Shown piece by piece: positions 25,586 to 34,705 of a DNA stretch of 64,000 nt (position 1 is the first letter of the stretch; every line of letters begins with the position of its first letter). This DNA is from Palsa-360 sp963719875. GTDB lineage: Bacteria > Acidobacteriota > Terriglobia > Acidiferrales > UBA7541. The DNA lies in the NCBI GenBank assembly GCA_963719875.1, contig CAVRDJ010000002.1, forward strand, positions 2,666,001-2,730,000. Reading direction: 5' to 3'. The notes under the pieces are model-generated. The model worked only from the letters and a program-made list of their open reading frames with translations, had not been told where the DNA came from and did not search any database. The position numbers were made by a program, and so were the translations under genes.

Positions 25586-26299
25586 TTAGGCGCCGGTCGT
25601 TTGATCGTTCGGTGTGTTGCGTGAATCCTCGCGCACTTGAGAAAGATGAGCCTGCATGGCGGCACGCGCCCCTTGTGGATCGTGAAGCTGGATTGCTTCG
25701 AGAATGCGCTTGTGGTGACGCTGTCCGCGCTGCGGACCGCCTCCGATGCGGAAAATCCGCAAGCGCTGTTCGCGCAGCAATCCCACAATGGAATCGATCA
25801 ACGACAGAACGATCGGATTTGCAGCCGCCTCGGCGAGCGCCAGGTGAAAATCGAGATCCGCTTCGATAAACGCATCGGAATCCGGCCCCGCGTGGTCCAT
25901 CACATCGACAGCCTCTCGCATTGTCGCGAGGTCCTGGTCCGTGGCGCGAAGCGCAGCCAGTGCCGCGATCTCCGGCTCCAGAATTTCCCGTACTTCCACC
26001 AGGTAAGCCCTGCCCTCCGGTTCGCCGCTCTTGATAATCCGGTCCAGAGAGCGGCGCATGGGATTGGACGTTCCATTCGTGATAAACGTTCCGCGGCCCG
26101 GGAACGCGTCCACCAGCCCCTTTTCTTGAAGCGCTTTGATGGCTTCGCGAACGGCAGTCCTGCTCACGCCGAACTGCTTGGCGAGGTCGCGCTCCGCAGG
26201 AAGCTGGCTGCCCTCACTCAATTCACCCTTGAGAATCGACTCTTCAATTTGTTGAACGATTTGCTCGTAAAGACGCGAAGCCTGAATGACCTTATACAA
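25586..26299 (-). CDS. FadR-subfamily GntR transcriptional regulator
   Basis: About 237 residues. Winged helix at the N-terminus (SRLYEQIVQQIEESILKGEL, LPAERDLAKQFGVSRTAVRE, AIKALQEKGLVDAFPGRGTF) and an all-helical FCD ligand domain with metal-binding type residues in DAFIEADLDFHLALAEAAAN and HHKRILEAIQLHDPQGARAA (D-x-x-x-H ... H). FCD domains sense organic acids. TTG 26299 is preferred because GGGGA lies 7 nt upstream and gives the usual start next to the DNA-binding helix; ATG 26353 is the alternative. A perfect TGGTCCGACCA palindrome sits upstream, so autoregulation is likely. Confidence 0.88.
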   Translation of the reverse strand: MYKVIQASRLYEQIVQQIEESILKGELSEGSQLPAERDLAKQFGVSRTAVREAIKALQEKGLVDAFPGRGTFITNGTSNPMRRSLDRIIKSGEPEGRAYLVEVREILEPEIAALAALRATDQDLATMREAVDVMDHAGPDSDAFIEADLDFHLALAEAAANPIVLSLIDSIVGLLREQRLRIFRIGGGPQRGQRHHKRILEAIQLHDPQGARAAMQAHLSQVREDSRNTPNDQTTGA

Positions 26300-26381
26300 G
26301 AAATGTTCCCCTAACTCGCAATTTCTCCAAGGACCGATTCCATCATCCCACACTAAGCAAGGGACTTAGAATAAGGTCATA

Positions 26382-26392
26382 TGGTCCGACCA
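26382..26392. promoter_or_regulatory. Candidate FadR/GntR operator
   Basis: TGGTCCGACCA is a perfect 11-bp palindrome in the gap between the aldehyde dehydrogenase stop and the regulator start. The core TGGTC-N-GACCA agrees with the known FadR-type half-sites (TGGT...ACCA) of this regulator subfamily. A second, partial half-site TTGGTCGCCAA follows at 26401-26411. Confidence 0.65.
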
Positions 26393-26456
26393 CCATACCG
26401 TTGGTCGCCAATGAAGGCAAGCGCAATTTTTCTTGGATTCTCAGACGTCTTTTTCG

Positions 26457-27821
26457 TTACTTCACCCAAACCGTTTTTACGTTTGTGAACTCGCGAATTC
26501 CGTAGGTGCTCAGTTCGCGACCCACCCCGGAACGCTTCACACCGCCAAATGGGACCCTGGGGTCGGAAAACACCATTTGATTGATGAAGACCATACCGGC
26601 TTCGAGTTCACTGATGAATCGTTCCTGTTCACTTTTGTCGTTCGTCCAGGCGCTGGCTCCGAGGCCGAAGCGGCTGTCATTTGCAACGCGAATTGCTTCA
26701 TCTAAATTTTTTACACGGAAAATAGAGGCCACCGGACCGAACAACTCCTCCTTGTAGGCCGGAGAATCCTTCGGAATATCCGTCAGGACCGTAGGCAGAT
26801 AGAAACTCCCCGGGCGATCGGCCGGCTTGCCGCCGGTCAGGAGTTTCGCGCCGGCCTTGATGGAACTGCGGACGTCCGCATCGAGCGAGGTTACCGCTTC
26901 GGTATTTGCCAAAGGGCCAACATCGGTTTTTGCATCGAACGGATCGCCCACCGTCAGCTTTTCCATCTGGGCCACAAAGGCGCTTTGAAACTTGTCCGCG
27001 ATTTGGTCATGAACGATAAAGCGCTTGGCGGCGATGCACGATTGCCCGTTATTGGCCACGCGAGCCTTGATGCCAACAGTGACAGCGTCCTCCAGATTTG
27101 CACTGGGCATGACGATAAAGGGATCGCTGCCACCCAGCTCGAGCACAACTTTCTTGATCCTCTGCGCCGCGCCGGTCCCGACCTTTACACCGGCCCCTTC
27201 GCTCCCGGTCAACGTTGCCGCGGCAATGCGAGGGTCGGCGAGGATTCTGTCCACACTGCCGGAGCCGATCAGAAGGGTTTGAAAGACTCCTTCGGGTACA
27301 CCCGCCTTCAGCAAAATTTCTTCTATTCTTAATCCGCATTGCGGGACATTCGACGCGTGTTTCAGCAAGCCCACGTTGCCGGCCATCAGCCCCGGAGCGA
27401 TAAAACGAAACGCCTGCCAGAACGGATAATTCCACGGCATGATCACGAGGATCACGCCCATGGGCTGGTAGCGAATGAAACTGCGGCTCGCCGGTGTTTC
27501 GACGGGTTCATCGGCAAGAAAGCGTTCCGCATGTTCCGCATAATAGCGGCAAGCCCAGGCGCATTTGACGGCTTCGTCCACGGCGGAACGAAGGGTCTTG
27601 CCCATTTCGAGCGTCATGAGGTGGGCGAGGGAATCTTTTTCATTCTCCAAAATCTCCGCTGCGCGCATCATCATTTTTCCGCGGTCGGCAAAGGATAATT
27701 TCCTGAACTTCGGAAATGCTTCGGTCGCGCGCTGGATTTTCTGATCGACCTGCGAATCCGTGAGCGCGTCGAATTTCTTGACGGTCTGTCCTGTTGCTGG
27801 ATTTATCGTTGCAATGGCCAT
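26457..27821 (-). CDS. NAD(P)-dependent succinate-semialdehyde-type aldehyde dehydrogenase
   Basis: 454 residues. ALDH superfamily with start text MAIATINPATGQTVKKFDAL, cofactor region PWNYPFWQAFRFIAPGLMAG, general-base Glu in KVVLELGGSDPFIVM (about residue 227), catalytic Cys in NNGQSCIAAKRF (about 261) and EELFGPVASIFRVKNLDEAI. The short form starting at INPATG with GQSCIAAKRF is typical of the GabD2/Sad-like succinate semialdehyde dehydrogenases. ATG 27821 is chosen for homology; the frame stays open upstream. It is codirectional with the regulator and dehydrogenase operon downstream, with the operator in between. Confidence 0.9.
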   Translation of the reverse strand: MAIATINPATGQTVKKFDALTDSQVDQKIQRATEAFPKFRKLSFADRGKMMMRAAEILENEKDSLAHLMTLEMGKTLRSAVDEAVKCAWACRYYAEHAERFLADEPVETPASRSFIRYQPMGVILVIMPWNYPFWQAFRFIAPGLMAGNVGLLKHASNVPQCGLRIEEILLKAGVPEGVFQTLLIGSGSVDRILADPRIAAATLTGSEGAGVKVGTGAAQRIKKVVLELGGSDPFIVMPSANLEDAVTVGIKARVANNGQSCIAAKRFIVHDQIADKFQSAFVAQMEKLTVGDPFDAKTDVGPLANTEAVTSLDADVRSSIKAGAKLLTGGKPADRPGSFYLPTVLTDIPKDSPAYKEELFGPVASIFRVKNLDEAIRVANDSRFGLGASAWTNDKSEQERFISELEAGMVFINQMVFSDPRVPFGGVKRSGVGRELSTYGIREFTNVKTVWVK

Positions 27822-28359
27822 GATCTGCTCCGCCCCAATAAATAAAGGAAAGTATGGTACTGGTCCGGCAGGTGGAACAACCGCCTTCACCCGGATAGAT
27901 CGAATATTTTGCCTTAATGTTTTACCACGTTTCCGGCGCATTTGCCCACCGAAGCGCCACGGACGAGGTGGCGCCAGATGGCGAATGAACTTCAACAATC
28001 AGGGAATTAACAAATACCCATGCGCCAGGGACGAAATTCGCGGCCAGAATCAGAATAGGGTTGAGTGCCGAGTATCGCGATCAGAAGTAACCGGGATTCG
28101 TGGATCTCCTGTTACCGAAATTCCGAATTCACGGGACCTGGATACACGGGGTTGCCCGGACAAAATTGTTTTCAAGCCTGCCGAGTGAGTGGAATGCAGC
28201 TATGAGTGTCCCGGGGCCGGCGCACTGCGCCGGAAAACCGAGGCGATGAAGTGCGCGATCTCGCGCAAATAAAAATTTCAGGCCAAGGGCATTTCCCTGG
28301 CGGACGAGACGATTCCTGCTTGCCTCGCAGGGGGTGCGAAGTAGAACGTCGAATCGCGG
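27822..28359. other. Intergenic region without a recognised gene
   Basis: 538 bp between the aldehyde dehydrogenase and peroxiredoxin genes. It holds a diverged stretch resembling the dispersed repeat (ACCGAAATTCCGAATTCACG then GGACCTGG at 28114-28141), the only hint of that repeat inside the 6.1-36 kb region. No coding or RNA feature is convincing. Confidence 0.4.
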
Positions 28360-28947
28360 CTATTTGGACCCGAGTTGCTGCACGATCGCCAATGATTTCG
28401 CGACATGCTGATCGGGTGAAATCCCGTCGTCCTTTGAGGAAAACGCCGCGATGATCTTGTGGTCTTTGCCGATGACGAAAGTTACGCGTTCGATGAAGTC
28501 ATGGTCAATCGCGTCACCCTTCACATCCATCTGGCCGGGCTTTACGGCGTTTGTCGCCAGATTGTAGGAGGTGGCGATTTTCTTGTCCGCATCGGAGGCT
28601 ACCGGAAACTTTCCGGCGCAAAACTCCGGGTCCGCCGAAAACCGGTCGAGTCGCGCGAGGCTGTCCGCCGACACGCCAATAATACTGGCCCCGGCGGCAT
28701 CGAATTTGTCTTTCTCCTGCGAGAAGGTATGCGCTTCGAGATCGCAGCCCTTGGTATAAGCGGAGGGGAAGAAATAGACCACGACCGGCCCTTTCTTCAG
28801 CGCCTCTTCCAGAGAAAAACTAAATTCTTTTCCCGCCAGCGAACCGCGAGCCGAAAAATCGGGCGCCTTATCGCCAACTTTGAGCGCAGCCAAAACGGGC
28901 AAGCTGATCAACATGGAAAGCGCAACACCCAGTAACAATTTTTTCAT
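28360..28947 (-). CDS. Secreted BCP/AhpC-type peroxiredoxin
   Basis: 195 residues with signal peptide MKKLLLGVALSMLISLPVLA, so probably periplasmic. Thioredoxin-fold peroxiredoxin domain: LKVGDKAPDFSARGSLAGKE, then VVYFFPSAYTKGCDLEAHTF with the peroxidatic Cys68 in the P-x-x-x-T-x-x-C motif. A second Cys in PEFCAGKFPV (about 110) could be the resolving residue of an atypical 2-Cys enzyme. RVTFVIGKDHKIIAAFS is the C-terminal strand pair. It reduces hydroperoxides using a thiol donor. Upstream GCTAGGAGGCATTTGCC is a strong ribosome site. It appears monocistronic. Confidence 0.88.
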   Translation of the reverse strand: MKKLLLGVALSMLISLPVLAALKVGDKAPDFSARGSLAGKEFSFSLEEALKKGPVVVYFFPSAYTKGCDLEAHTFSQEKDKFDAAGASIIGVSADSLARLDRFSADPEFCAGKFPVASDADKKIATSYNLATNAVKPGQMDVKGDAIDHDFIERVTFVIGKDHKIIAAFSSKDDGISPDQHVAKSLAIVQQLGSK

Positions 28948-29131
28948 GGCAAATGCCTCCTAGCCTTCGAAGTGGTGAAAAGCATATCACAACCCGGTCG
29001 GGTGGCCCACCCTTTCGGTTTTAGCGGGCCGGCAATTTTTATTTTACTAAGCGCCACCAGAAAAATCTTCAGGTAATTCCGATCAAATCGCGTTCAGGCG
29101 CTGCAGTTCAGAAGACTACTGGGACACTGTG

Positions 29132-30751
29132 TCACAGTGCTCCAACCTTGACCTTTTGCGCCGCTTGAACTACATCGGCATAAGGCCCACTGGAGCCGTG
29201 ACCGCCGGCGAAGCGCTCCGGCTTGATGCCCCATTTGTCGACGCCTTTCACGAGGGCCGCCACCATGGCATTGGAAGGGACGGGCGCGCCGGGAACATAG
29301 AGATCGCTTAGGACACCGAGCTTGGCATCGGGGACGTACACCATGTCATAGCCCGCCGCGTGGGGATTTTCGATGGCATAAGCATCCACCTCGCGGCCGC
29401 CATCGTTTACGCTCCACTTCCCATCGACTTCGATCACCTTGGGCGTGAAGGACTTCTTTGGCGCGAATCGGTTCAGCGTTTCCGGCTGTGCCAGGACCTT
29501 GCGGAAATAGTCGCCGTCGCCTTTGGCCACTACGATCGTGGCGCCCTCAGCGGCGTACGTGCGCATGCCGCTTACATGATCGACGTGATGGTGGGTGAGA
29601 ATCAGGTAACGGATCGGTTTCCCTGGGTATTTCTTCTTGGCCATGTCGATGGACTGAATCGCCTGGCCGTCGTCGTTGGGTGCTTCGACCGTGATCAGAT
29701 ACGTGTTCGTGGCGATGAAAATCGTATTGTGCGTGCCGCCCTGGGTCTGGCTGATATTGGGGCCGACGTCTTCAAGCCTCAGGCTGTCGCCATCGTCTGT
29801 ATACATCGCATCGGAATCGAAATAGAAGCCCAGGAACTGGCGCCGGATGACCCATTGAAACGGCGTCATGTTCGCGGGCGCCGGCTTGGCCGCGCTGGCC
29901 AACATGGTTTGCGGAATGTTGAAGGTAGCGGGATCCAAGGACGGGTTCGGCGTCGCGCTGGAAAGTTTCAGGTCCGCGATCTTCATGCCGTTCAGCGTAT
30001 ACAGGGCGTGGAAGGCAATCTTCGCGCCGCCAACGTCACGCCAGTCCGAATACTCCGCGTCGAAGACGGAATCGCCCTCCAATCCGTCCCAATCGAGTGT
30101 GCGCACGCGTGCCGGAAGATTCGTGACCGGATCGAGCATTACGATGAACGCGCCATATTCACCGCGATATTGCAGGGCGGGATAGGTTTTTCCTGCAACC
30201 TTCTGATCGACGATTGCGGACACCTGGTCGGGATGCAGCTTCATCTCCATGACAATCATGGGTCGTTCCAATTCGCGCAACGTCACGGTGAGGCGGCGGC
30301 CTGACATGGTGTGTTCGGGGGGCGTCGCCTTGATCGTGCGTTTGGGCAGGCGGCCGGGCGCCGCGTCATTCCCGATCACGTAGCCGGCAGACGGCGTAAT
30401 GATTTCCGTGTAGGTCCGCTTCGCGACGCCTTCCGGGGATGGGCGATCCCATTCGTTGCGCGCGAAACCGTGTACGAGATCGCGGCTCTGCACGAGGTCT
30501 GACACACCCGTCTCCGGCTTGGCAGGGTCGGTCACGGAATAGGATTCGCCTGGATCGAATTGCTCCAAGCTGGCTTTCAGACTGATCGTCTTCAACTTGT
30601 CGCCGCCCATCGCGGCATAAGCGGCATTGACACGCTCTTGTGGCGCCGCCGCGGGGACGGCCCATGCAATTAGTAGACTCGTCGCCGCGCTGATCCCAAG
30701 AGCGCAGCACAACGACGCCGCCAAATTCAGGCTTCCGTTTCCTCTACGCAT
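29132..30751 (-). CDS. Secreted MBL-fold metallo-hydrolase with long N-terminal domain
   Basis: 539 residues. Signal peptide (LAASLCCALGISAATSLLIA). The first 300 residues form a beta-rich lipoprotein-like region (AYAAMGGDKLKTISLKASLE, YPALQYRGEYGAFIVMLDPV, ARVRTLDWDGLEGDSVFDAE). A metallo-beta-lactamase domain follows with YLILTHHHVDHVSGMRTYAA (H-x-H-x-D-H, about residue 385), NPHAAGYDMVYVPDAKLGVL (Asp ligand) and GGHGSSGPY (last His). Two Zn ions are expected. The N-terminal part resembles the LolA/outer-membrane-lipid carrier type fold seen in related acidobacterial proteins. Substrate unknown. Confidence 0.86.
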   Translation of the reverse strand: MRRGNGSLNLAASLCCALGISAATSLLIAWAVPAAAPQERVNAAYAAMGGDKLKTISLKASLEQFDPGESYSVTDPAKPETGVSDLVQSRDLVHGFARNEWDRPSPEGVAKRTYTEIITPSAGYVIGNDAAPGRLPKRTIKATPPEHTMSGRRLTVTLRELERPMIVMEMKLHPDQVSAIVDQKVAGKTYPALQYRGEYGAFIVMLDPVTNLPARVRTLDWDGLEGDSVFDAEYSDWRDVGGAKIAFHALYTLNGMKIADLKLSSATPNPSLDPATFNIPQTMLASAAKPAPANMTPFQWVIRRQFLGFYFDSDAMYTDDGDSLRLEDVGPNISQTQGGTHNTIFIATNTYLITVEAPNDDGQAIQSIDMAKKKYPGKPIRYLILTHHHVDHVSGMRTYAAEGATIVVAKGDGDYFRKVLAQPETLNRFAPKKSFTPKVIEVDGKWSVNDGGREVDAYAIENPHAAGYDMVYVPDAKLGVLSDLYVPGAPVPSNAMVAALVKGVDKWGIKPERFAGGHGSSGPYADVVQAAQKVKVGAL

Positions 30752-30903
30752 CGATGTTCCTCCTTTTATCTACAACGACGGGCGGAATTCCAACCCGTAT
30801 CAGACAGGGTCATGTCGGGTAGGCTATTCGAGTGAACGGCAGAACGCAACAGGAGTTGCGTTTCATAGAGCATCAAGAGCCTGTGTGGGTCGGTTTTGGC
30901 TCA

Positions 30904-30970
30904 TGTAGCGCCCGCCTTCAGGCGGGCATCTGCTTGATCCCAAAGTGCCCGCCTAAAGGCGGGCGCTACA
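30904..30970. repeat. Palindromic repeat (GTAGCGCCCGCCTT type)
   Basis: 67-nt unit: TGTAGCGCCCGCCTTCAGG and CCTAAAGGCGGGCGCTACA are inverted arms, each also containing an internal GCCCGCCT/AGGCGGGC hairpin. It lies between two minus-strand genes in the 330-bp gap 30752-31081, which otherwise shows nothing. It is the kind of element often scattered in acidobacterial genomes. Confidence 0.7.
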
Positions 30971-31081
30971 AAAACGTGCCAATTTTGAGTTCTCACACAA
31001 TCTCTGAAGCCGCGCCCCACAAAGATTTGCAGGGATCACACAGGCTCTCAAGCCAGGTATGGTAAATGTGTGCGACGCGAT

Positions 31082-32548
31082 TTATTTGGACTTGAGATTC
31101 CATTCCGCCTGCCACTTGGCCTTCAACGCGGCGCGGTCGACTTCCTGTCCCCGGAGGTAAACCTTGTTGATCCGTCGCGTGTTGGCAATGTTTTCCAGGG
31201 GATTCGCGTCAAGGAGGATGAAATCGGCGCTCTTGCCCGCCGCCACCATCCCGGTGTTGACCTTTGCGATTTTGGCCGCATCGCGCGTCGCCGCGACAAT
31301 CGCCTCCATCGGTGTCATGCCGATCGCAACCAAACTTTCCAGATCCAATTGGTTGAAATAGCCGATCAAGAACCGGCTTTGCCCGGTGTCGGTTCCCGTG
31401 ACAATTAGCATGCCCGCCGCTCTCAGCTTCATCGCATTGCGTCCCTGCAACTGGAAATCCCGACGGGCGCGTTCGACGGCGTCGGGCGTCATGTTCTTCA
31501 GTGGGTCGCCCCAGTACTCCTTAATTAGTTGGGGAGAATAGGTATCCCGCAGGAGGGGGTCGTCCAGCCACGCCGGCTGTCCGCCACCTTGGGTATTCAT
31601 CCAGGCCGTAATAAGCGCGGGCGTCATCCAAATGTTCGGCCGATCGTTCTTGGCTATCCGCTGCTTGACGATCGCAATCAATTCGTCGTCGACTGCTTCA
31701 CCGCCGCGGACAGGAACGTGAAGCCATCCCTCGTCGCCCGCGCGCATCAGTTCCTTGGCATCCGCCAAAGTGACGTTATGAACTCCGACGGGGACATTGT
31801 GCTTGTGCGCCTCCTCGAGAATCGCTCGATAGAGAAGTGGCGTCAGCGTTGGCTTGGTCCCGCCTCTGTTGTCCACCCAGATCTTGATGAATTCAGGTTG
31901 CATGAGGACATAGTCTTGAACGGCCTCTCGAACCTCCTCCACTGTGGTGACCGGATACGACACGTCCACTCGGGAGGGGTGACCTTGGGCCCCGGATCCA
32001 GGCCACGCGATACCCGTGCCCGCCGTGCGAAACAGCGCCGCGTTGGGAATGATCTCTTTCCGCACGCGTAACGGCACGTCGCCCCAATTCGTCCTGCCGC
32101 CATGCAGGTTGGAACGGTCTTCCAGATCGCCAACGCCGACGACTGCGCCGACCCCGTTGTAGGCGAGACGCTGCAGATGGTCGATGAGATTTTCGCGGGT
32201 GTAGAACTCCTTCGACATGGTTCCTTCGGCGACGTGCTGGAATCCAAGGTGGCCGTGGAGATCGACCATCGTGGGCATGACGGTCTTGCCGGTCAGATCA
32301 ACGCGCATCGCCCCGGCCGGAACCTGCAGATCACCTCGCCGGCCGACCCGAGTAAACAAGTTGTTCTCGACAATGAAGGCGGAGTTCTCGATGGGCGCGC
32401 CGCCGTCACCTGTGATGAGCCGCGCCCCTTCGAACACCGTTACGCCGGTCCTCCTGGTCTGGGCGACTATCCGCGAGGACCGGGCCACCGTAAAGAACAG
32501 ACTCGCCGCGACCAGCAGACAAGATGACGTCCACTTCAGTCGGCGCAT
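31082..32548 (-). CDS. Secreted amidohydrolase family protein
   Basis: 488 residues. N-terminal signal (WTSSCLLVAASLFFTVARSS). Superfamily motifs: VFEGARLITGDGGAPIENSA, TVMPTMVDLHGHLGFQHVAE (HxH), EFIKIWVDNRGGTKPTLTPL (Lys), VPVGVHNVTLADAKELMRAG (His), DEGWLHVPVRGGEAV (His), MLIVTGTDTGQSRFLIGYFN (Asp), and C-terminal DFILLDANPLENIANTRRIN. Same layout as 16821-18215, about 40% similar by eye, with VDLHGH instead of VNAHVH. Predicted periplasmic metal-dependent hydrolase of unknown substrate. Divergent from the DUF2339 gene across 240 bp. Confidence 0.87.
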   Translation of the reverse strand: MRRLKWTSSCLLVAASLFFTVARSSRIVAQTRRTGVTVFEGARLITGDGGAPIENSAFIVENNLFTRVGRRGDLQVPAGAMRVDLTGKTVMPTMVDLHGHLGFQHVAEGTMSKEFYTRENLIDHLQRLAYNGVGAVVGVGDLEDRSNLHGGRTNWGDVPLRVRKEIIPNAALFRTAGTGIAWPGSGAQGHPSRVDVSYPVTTVEEVREAVQDYVLMQPEFIKIWVDNRGGTKPTLTPLLYRAILEEAHKHNVPVGVHNVTLADAKELMRAGDEGWLHVPVRGGEAVDDELIAIVKQRIAKNDRPNIWMTPALITAWMNTQGGGQPAWLDDPLLRDTYSPQLIKEYWGDPLKNMTPDAVERARRDFQLQGRNAMKLRAAGMLIVTGTDTGQSRFLIGYFNQLDLESLVAIGMTPMEAIVAATRDAAKIAKVNTGMVAAGKSADFILLDANPLENIANTRRINKVYLRGQEVDRAALKAKWQAEWNLKSK

Positions 32549-32788
32549 ACAGACCTCCTTCGAAATAGTCTGGTTCGAGAGTGAAGCAAGAGTACCATGC
32601 GTTTCAGCGGCTAGTGCAATGGCTCGCTGCGAGGGTCAAAACCAGGCGGCTTCCTTGTGATCATCCATCCCGATACTCTTCACGCTACCCCGGGCGATGG
32701 AAAGTCGCCATTCGGGAATTCGTTTCCTGGCAGCCGGTGTAACTGAGTGGATTCATCGGAAGCAAGTTCTTCGCCGCCAGAATAAGGG

Positions 32789-34705
32789 ATGAGTTACTGT
32801 ACGCACATGGCCAGCCCGCAAGAAGAAATTGAAGCTCTGAGGTCGCAGGTTGCGGCTTTGACTGCGCGAGTCTATGACCTGGAGCGAAAAAGTGGCGTGA
32901 CTTTCGAGGCCCGGCAGCAATCCATCCCTGCGGAACAAACGCAACCGCCAACTACGCCTCTGAGCGGAACGATGCTGCAACCTCCTTCCGCACCGATTGC
33001 CTCTCGTCCGCTCCCAGCTGCGTCGGCACCGCTCCCGGAGAGACCGCGGACACCTCTGCAACCAAGTACCGTGTCCCGTTCTGGAGCAGCCCGCGAAGAC
33101 ACTGATCTGGAAAAGAAGATTGGACAGTATTGGCTGAACCGAATCGGAATTGTCGCAATGCTGATCGGAGTTTCCTATTTTTTGAAATACGCGTTTGACA
33201 ACAACTGGGTCGGGCCTGGCGGGCGGATTGCGATCGGATTGCTGGTTGGGATCGGGCTCGTTCTGTGGAGCGAGAGATTCCGCAATCGCGGTTACGCTGT
33301 GTTTTCCTATTCCCTGAAGGCGGTTGGCATCGGCACGGTCTATTTGTCGCTGTGGGGAGCATTTCAAATCTATCATCTGATCCCCGCGGGGGCAGCGTTT
33401 GTGGCGATGGCAACCGTGACCGCGGCGACCATCGCGCTGGCCCTGAGCCAGGATGCGGAATTGCTGGCGAGCTTTGCGCTGGTAGGCGGCTTCTCCTCTC
33501 CGGTGCTGCTTTCCACGGGACAGAATCACGAGGCGGTGCTGTTCTCCTACATTGCGCTGCTGGACCTTGCGATTCTCACTATGGCGATCTTCAAACCATG
33601 GCGACGCCTGCTGTGGGGAAGCTTTGCGGGCACCATCGTTCTCTATCTGGGCTGGTATTCGGAATATTATTCCGTCGATCAGCGAGCGCTCACGGTTGGG
33701 TTCGCGGCATTGTTTGCGGCCATCTTCGCAGTCATTCCGCTTGCGGCTGGCTACTCTCAGCCAGCAGGGTCCTCCAATCACTCCACCACGTTGACCTTCC
33801 TTCCCTTGTTCAATGGGGCAGCGTTTTTCCTGGCGTTATACGCCATGTATGAACAGGACAAGACCACACTCACCTGGTTTGCACTGGGGCTGGCGGCGGT
33901 CTACCTGGGCATCGGCAGCGCCATTAAAAATCGTTCAAGCCTCGAGGATGCCAATTTCATTAACCTGGTGCACGTGGCCATTGCTGTCGCGTTCATCACC
34001 ATTGCCATTCCTTTGAAGCTGGACGGTCATTGGATCACGATTGGATGGCTCGTTGAGTCGGGGATGTTGTTGTGGCTGAGCGTCACGGCGCGAGCGGACT
34101 TTCTGCGCTACTTTGCCGTCTTTGCGCTGATGCTGGGTATTGCGCGGCTGCTCTTCTTCGACCAGATGCGCGCGGAAATGCTAGTGTTCAACATGCGGTT
34201 TGCGAGTTACGCGGTCGCCATCGCGGTTCTCGGTGGAATTGCGGTGTATGGGAAGCGCCACGCATCCCAGGCGGAGATGATTTTCCTGGACGCGGCGGTG
34301 GTTGGCGTGAATTTGCTGGCTCTGATCGCGCTGACGTTGGAAGCTTCGGATTACTTCGACCGCCAGATGTTGTCGGGCGGAAGTTTTGCCGCTTCTTATC
34401 CTCAGGTGAAGCTGGCCCGCGATTTCAGCTATTCCGCGATCTGGCTGGTGTACGGCGCGGCCTTGATGGCCATCGGCTTTCGGAGGCGCTCGGCGTTTGT
34501 GCGGTGGCAGTCTCTGATTCTGATTGCGTTCACGATCTGCAAGGTGTTTCTGTACGACTTTTCCCAGCTCGGCGGGAGTTACCGGATTGTGAGCTTCATC
34601 GCTCTCGGCGCGGTGTTGCTCGGGATTTCGTTCATTTACCAACGCGACTGGCTGAGGCTGTCTCCACATGAGTCGGAAGGAACGGATCAGGGTACCCGAG
34701 GATGA
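32789..34705 (+). CDS. DUF2339 polytopic membrane protein
   Basis: 638 residues (632 if ATG 32807 is used). An N-terminal coiled coil (PQEEIEALRSQVAALTARVY) leads to a Pro/Ser-rich linker and then about 16-18 membrane helices, starting at KKIGQYWLNRIGIVAMLIGV and SYFLKYAFDNNWVGPGGRIA. That entry (IGxxWLxxIGxxxLxxGVxxFLKYAxD) is the DUF2339 signature. Function is unknown; it may be a transporter or a cell-envelope assembly factor. Its stop codon overlaps the start of the DUF3999 gene by 4 bp (ATGA), and these two families are commonly found side by side, so they probably work together. Confidence 0.9.
   Translation: MSYCTHMASPQEEIEALRSQVAALTARVYDLERKSGVTFEARQQSIPAEQTQPPTTPLSGTMLQPPSAPIASRPLPAASAPLPERPRTPLQPSTVSRSGAAREDTDLEKKIGQYWLNRIGIVAMLIGVSYFLKYAFDNNWVGPGGRIAIGLLVGIGLVLWSERFRNRGYAVFSYSLKAVGIGTVYLSLWGAFQIYHLIPAGAAFVAMATVTAATIALALSQDAELLASFALVGGFSSPVLLSTGQNHEAVLFSYIALLDLAILTMAIFKPWRRLLWGSFAGTIVLYLGWYSEYYSVDQRALTVGFAALFAAIFAVIPLAAGYSQPAGSSNHSTTLTFLPLFNGAAFFLALYAMYEQDKTTLTWFALGLAAVYLGIGSAIKNRSSLEDANFINLVHVAIAVAFITIAIPLKLDGHWITIGWLVESGMLLWLSVTARADFLRYFAVFALMLGIARLLFFDQMRAEMLVFNMRFASYAVAIAVLGGIAVYGKRHASQAEMIFLDAAVVGVNLLALIALTLEASDYFDRQMLSGGSFAASYPQVKLARDFSYSAIWLVYGAALMAIGFRRRSAFVRWQSLILIAFTICKVFLYDFSQLGGSYRIVSFIALGAVLLGISFIYQRDWLRLSPHESEGTDQGTRG

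Noticed and set aside
29360..30304. 314-codon plus-strand open frame
   Set aside because: Antisense to the MBL-fold gene.
32753..33781. 342-codon minus-strand open frame
   Set aside because: Antisense to the DUF2339 gene; composition is Arg/Gln/His-rich and motif-free.
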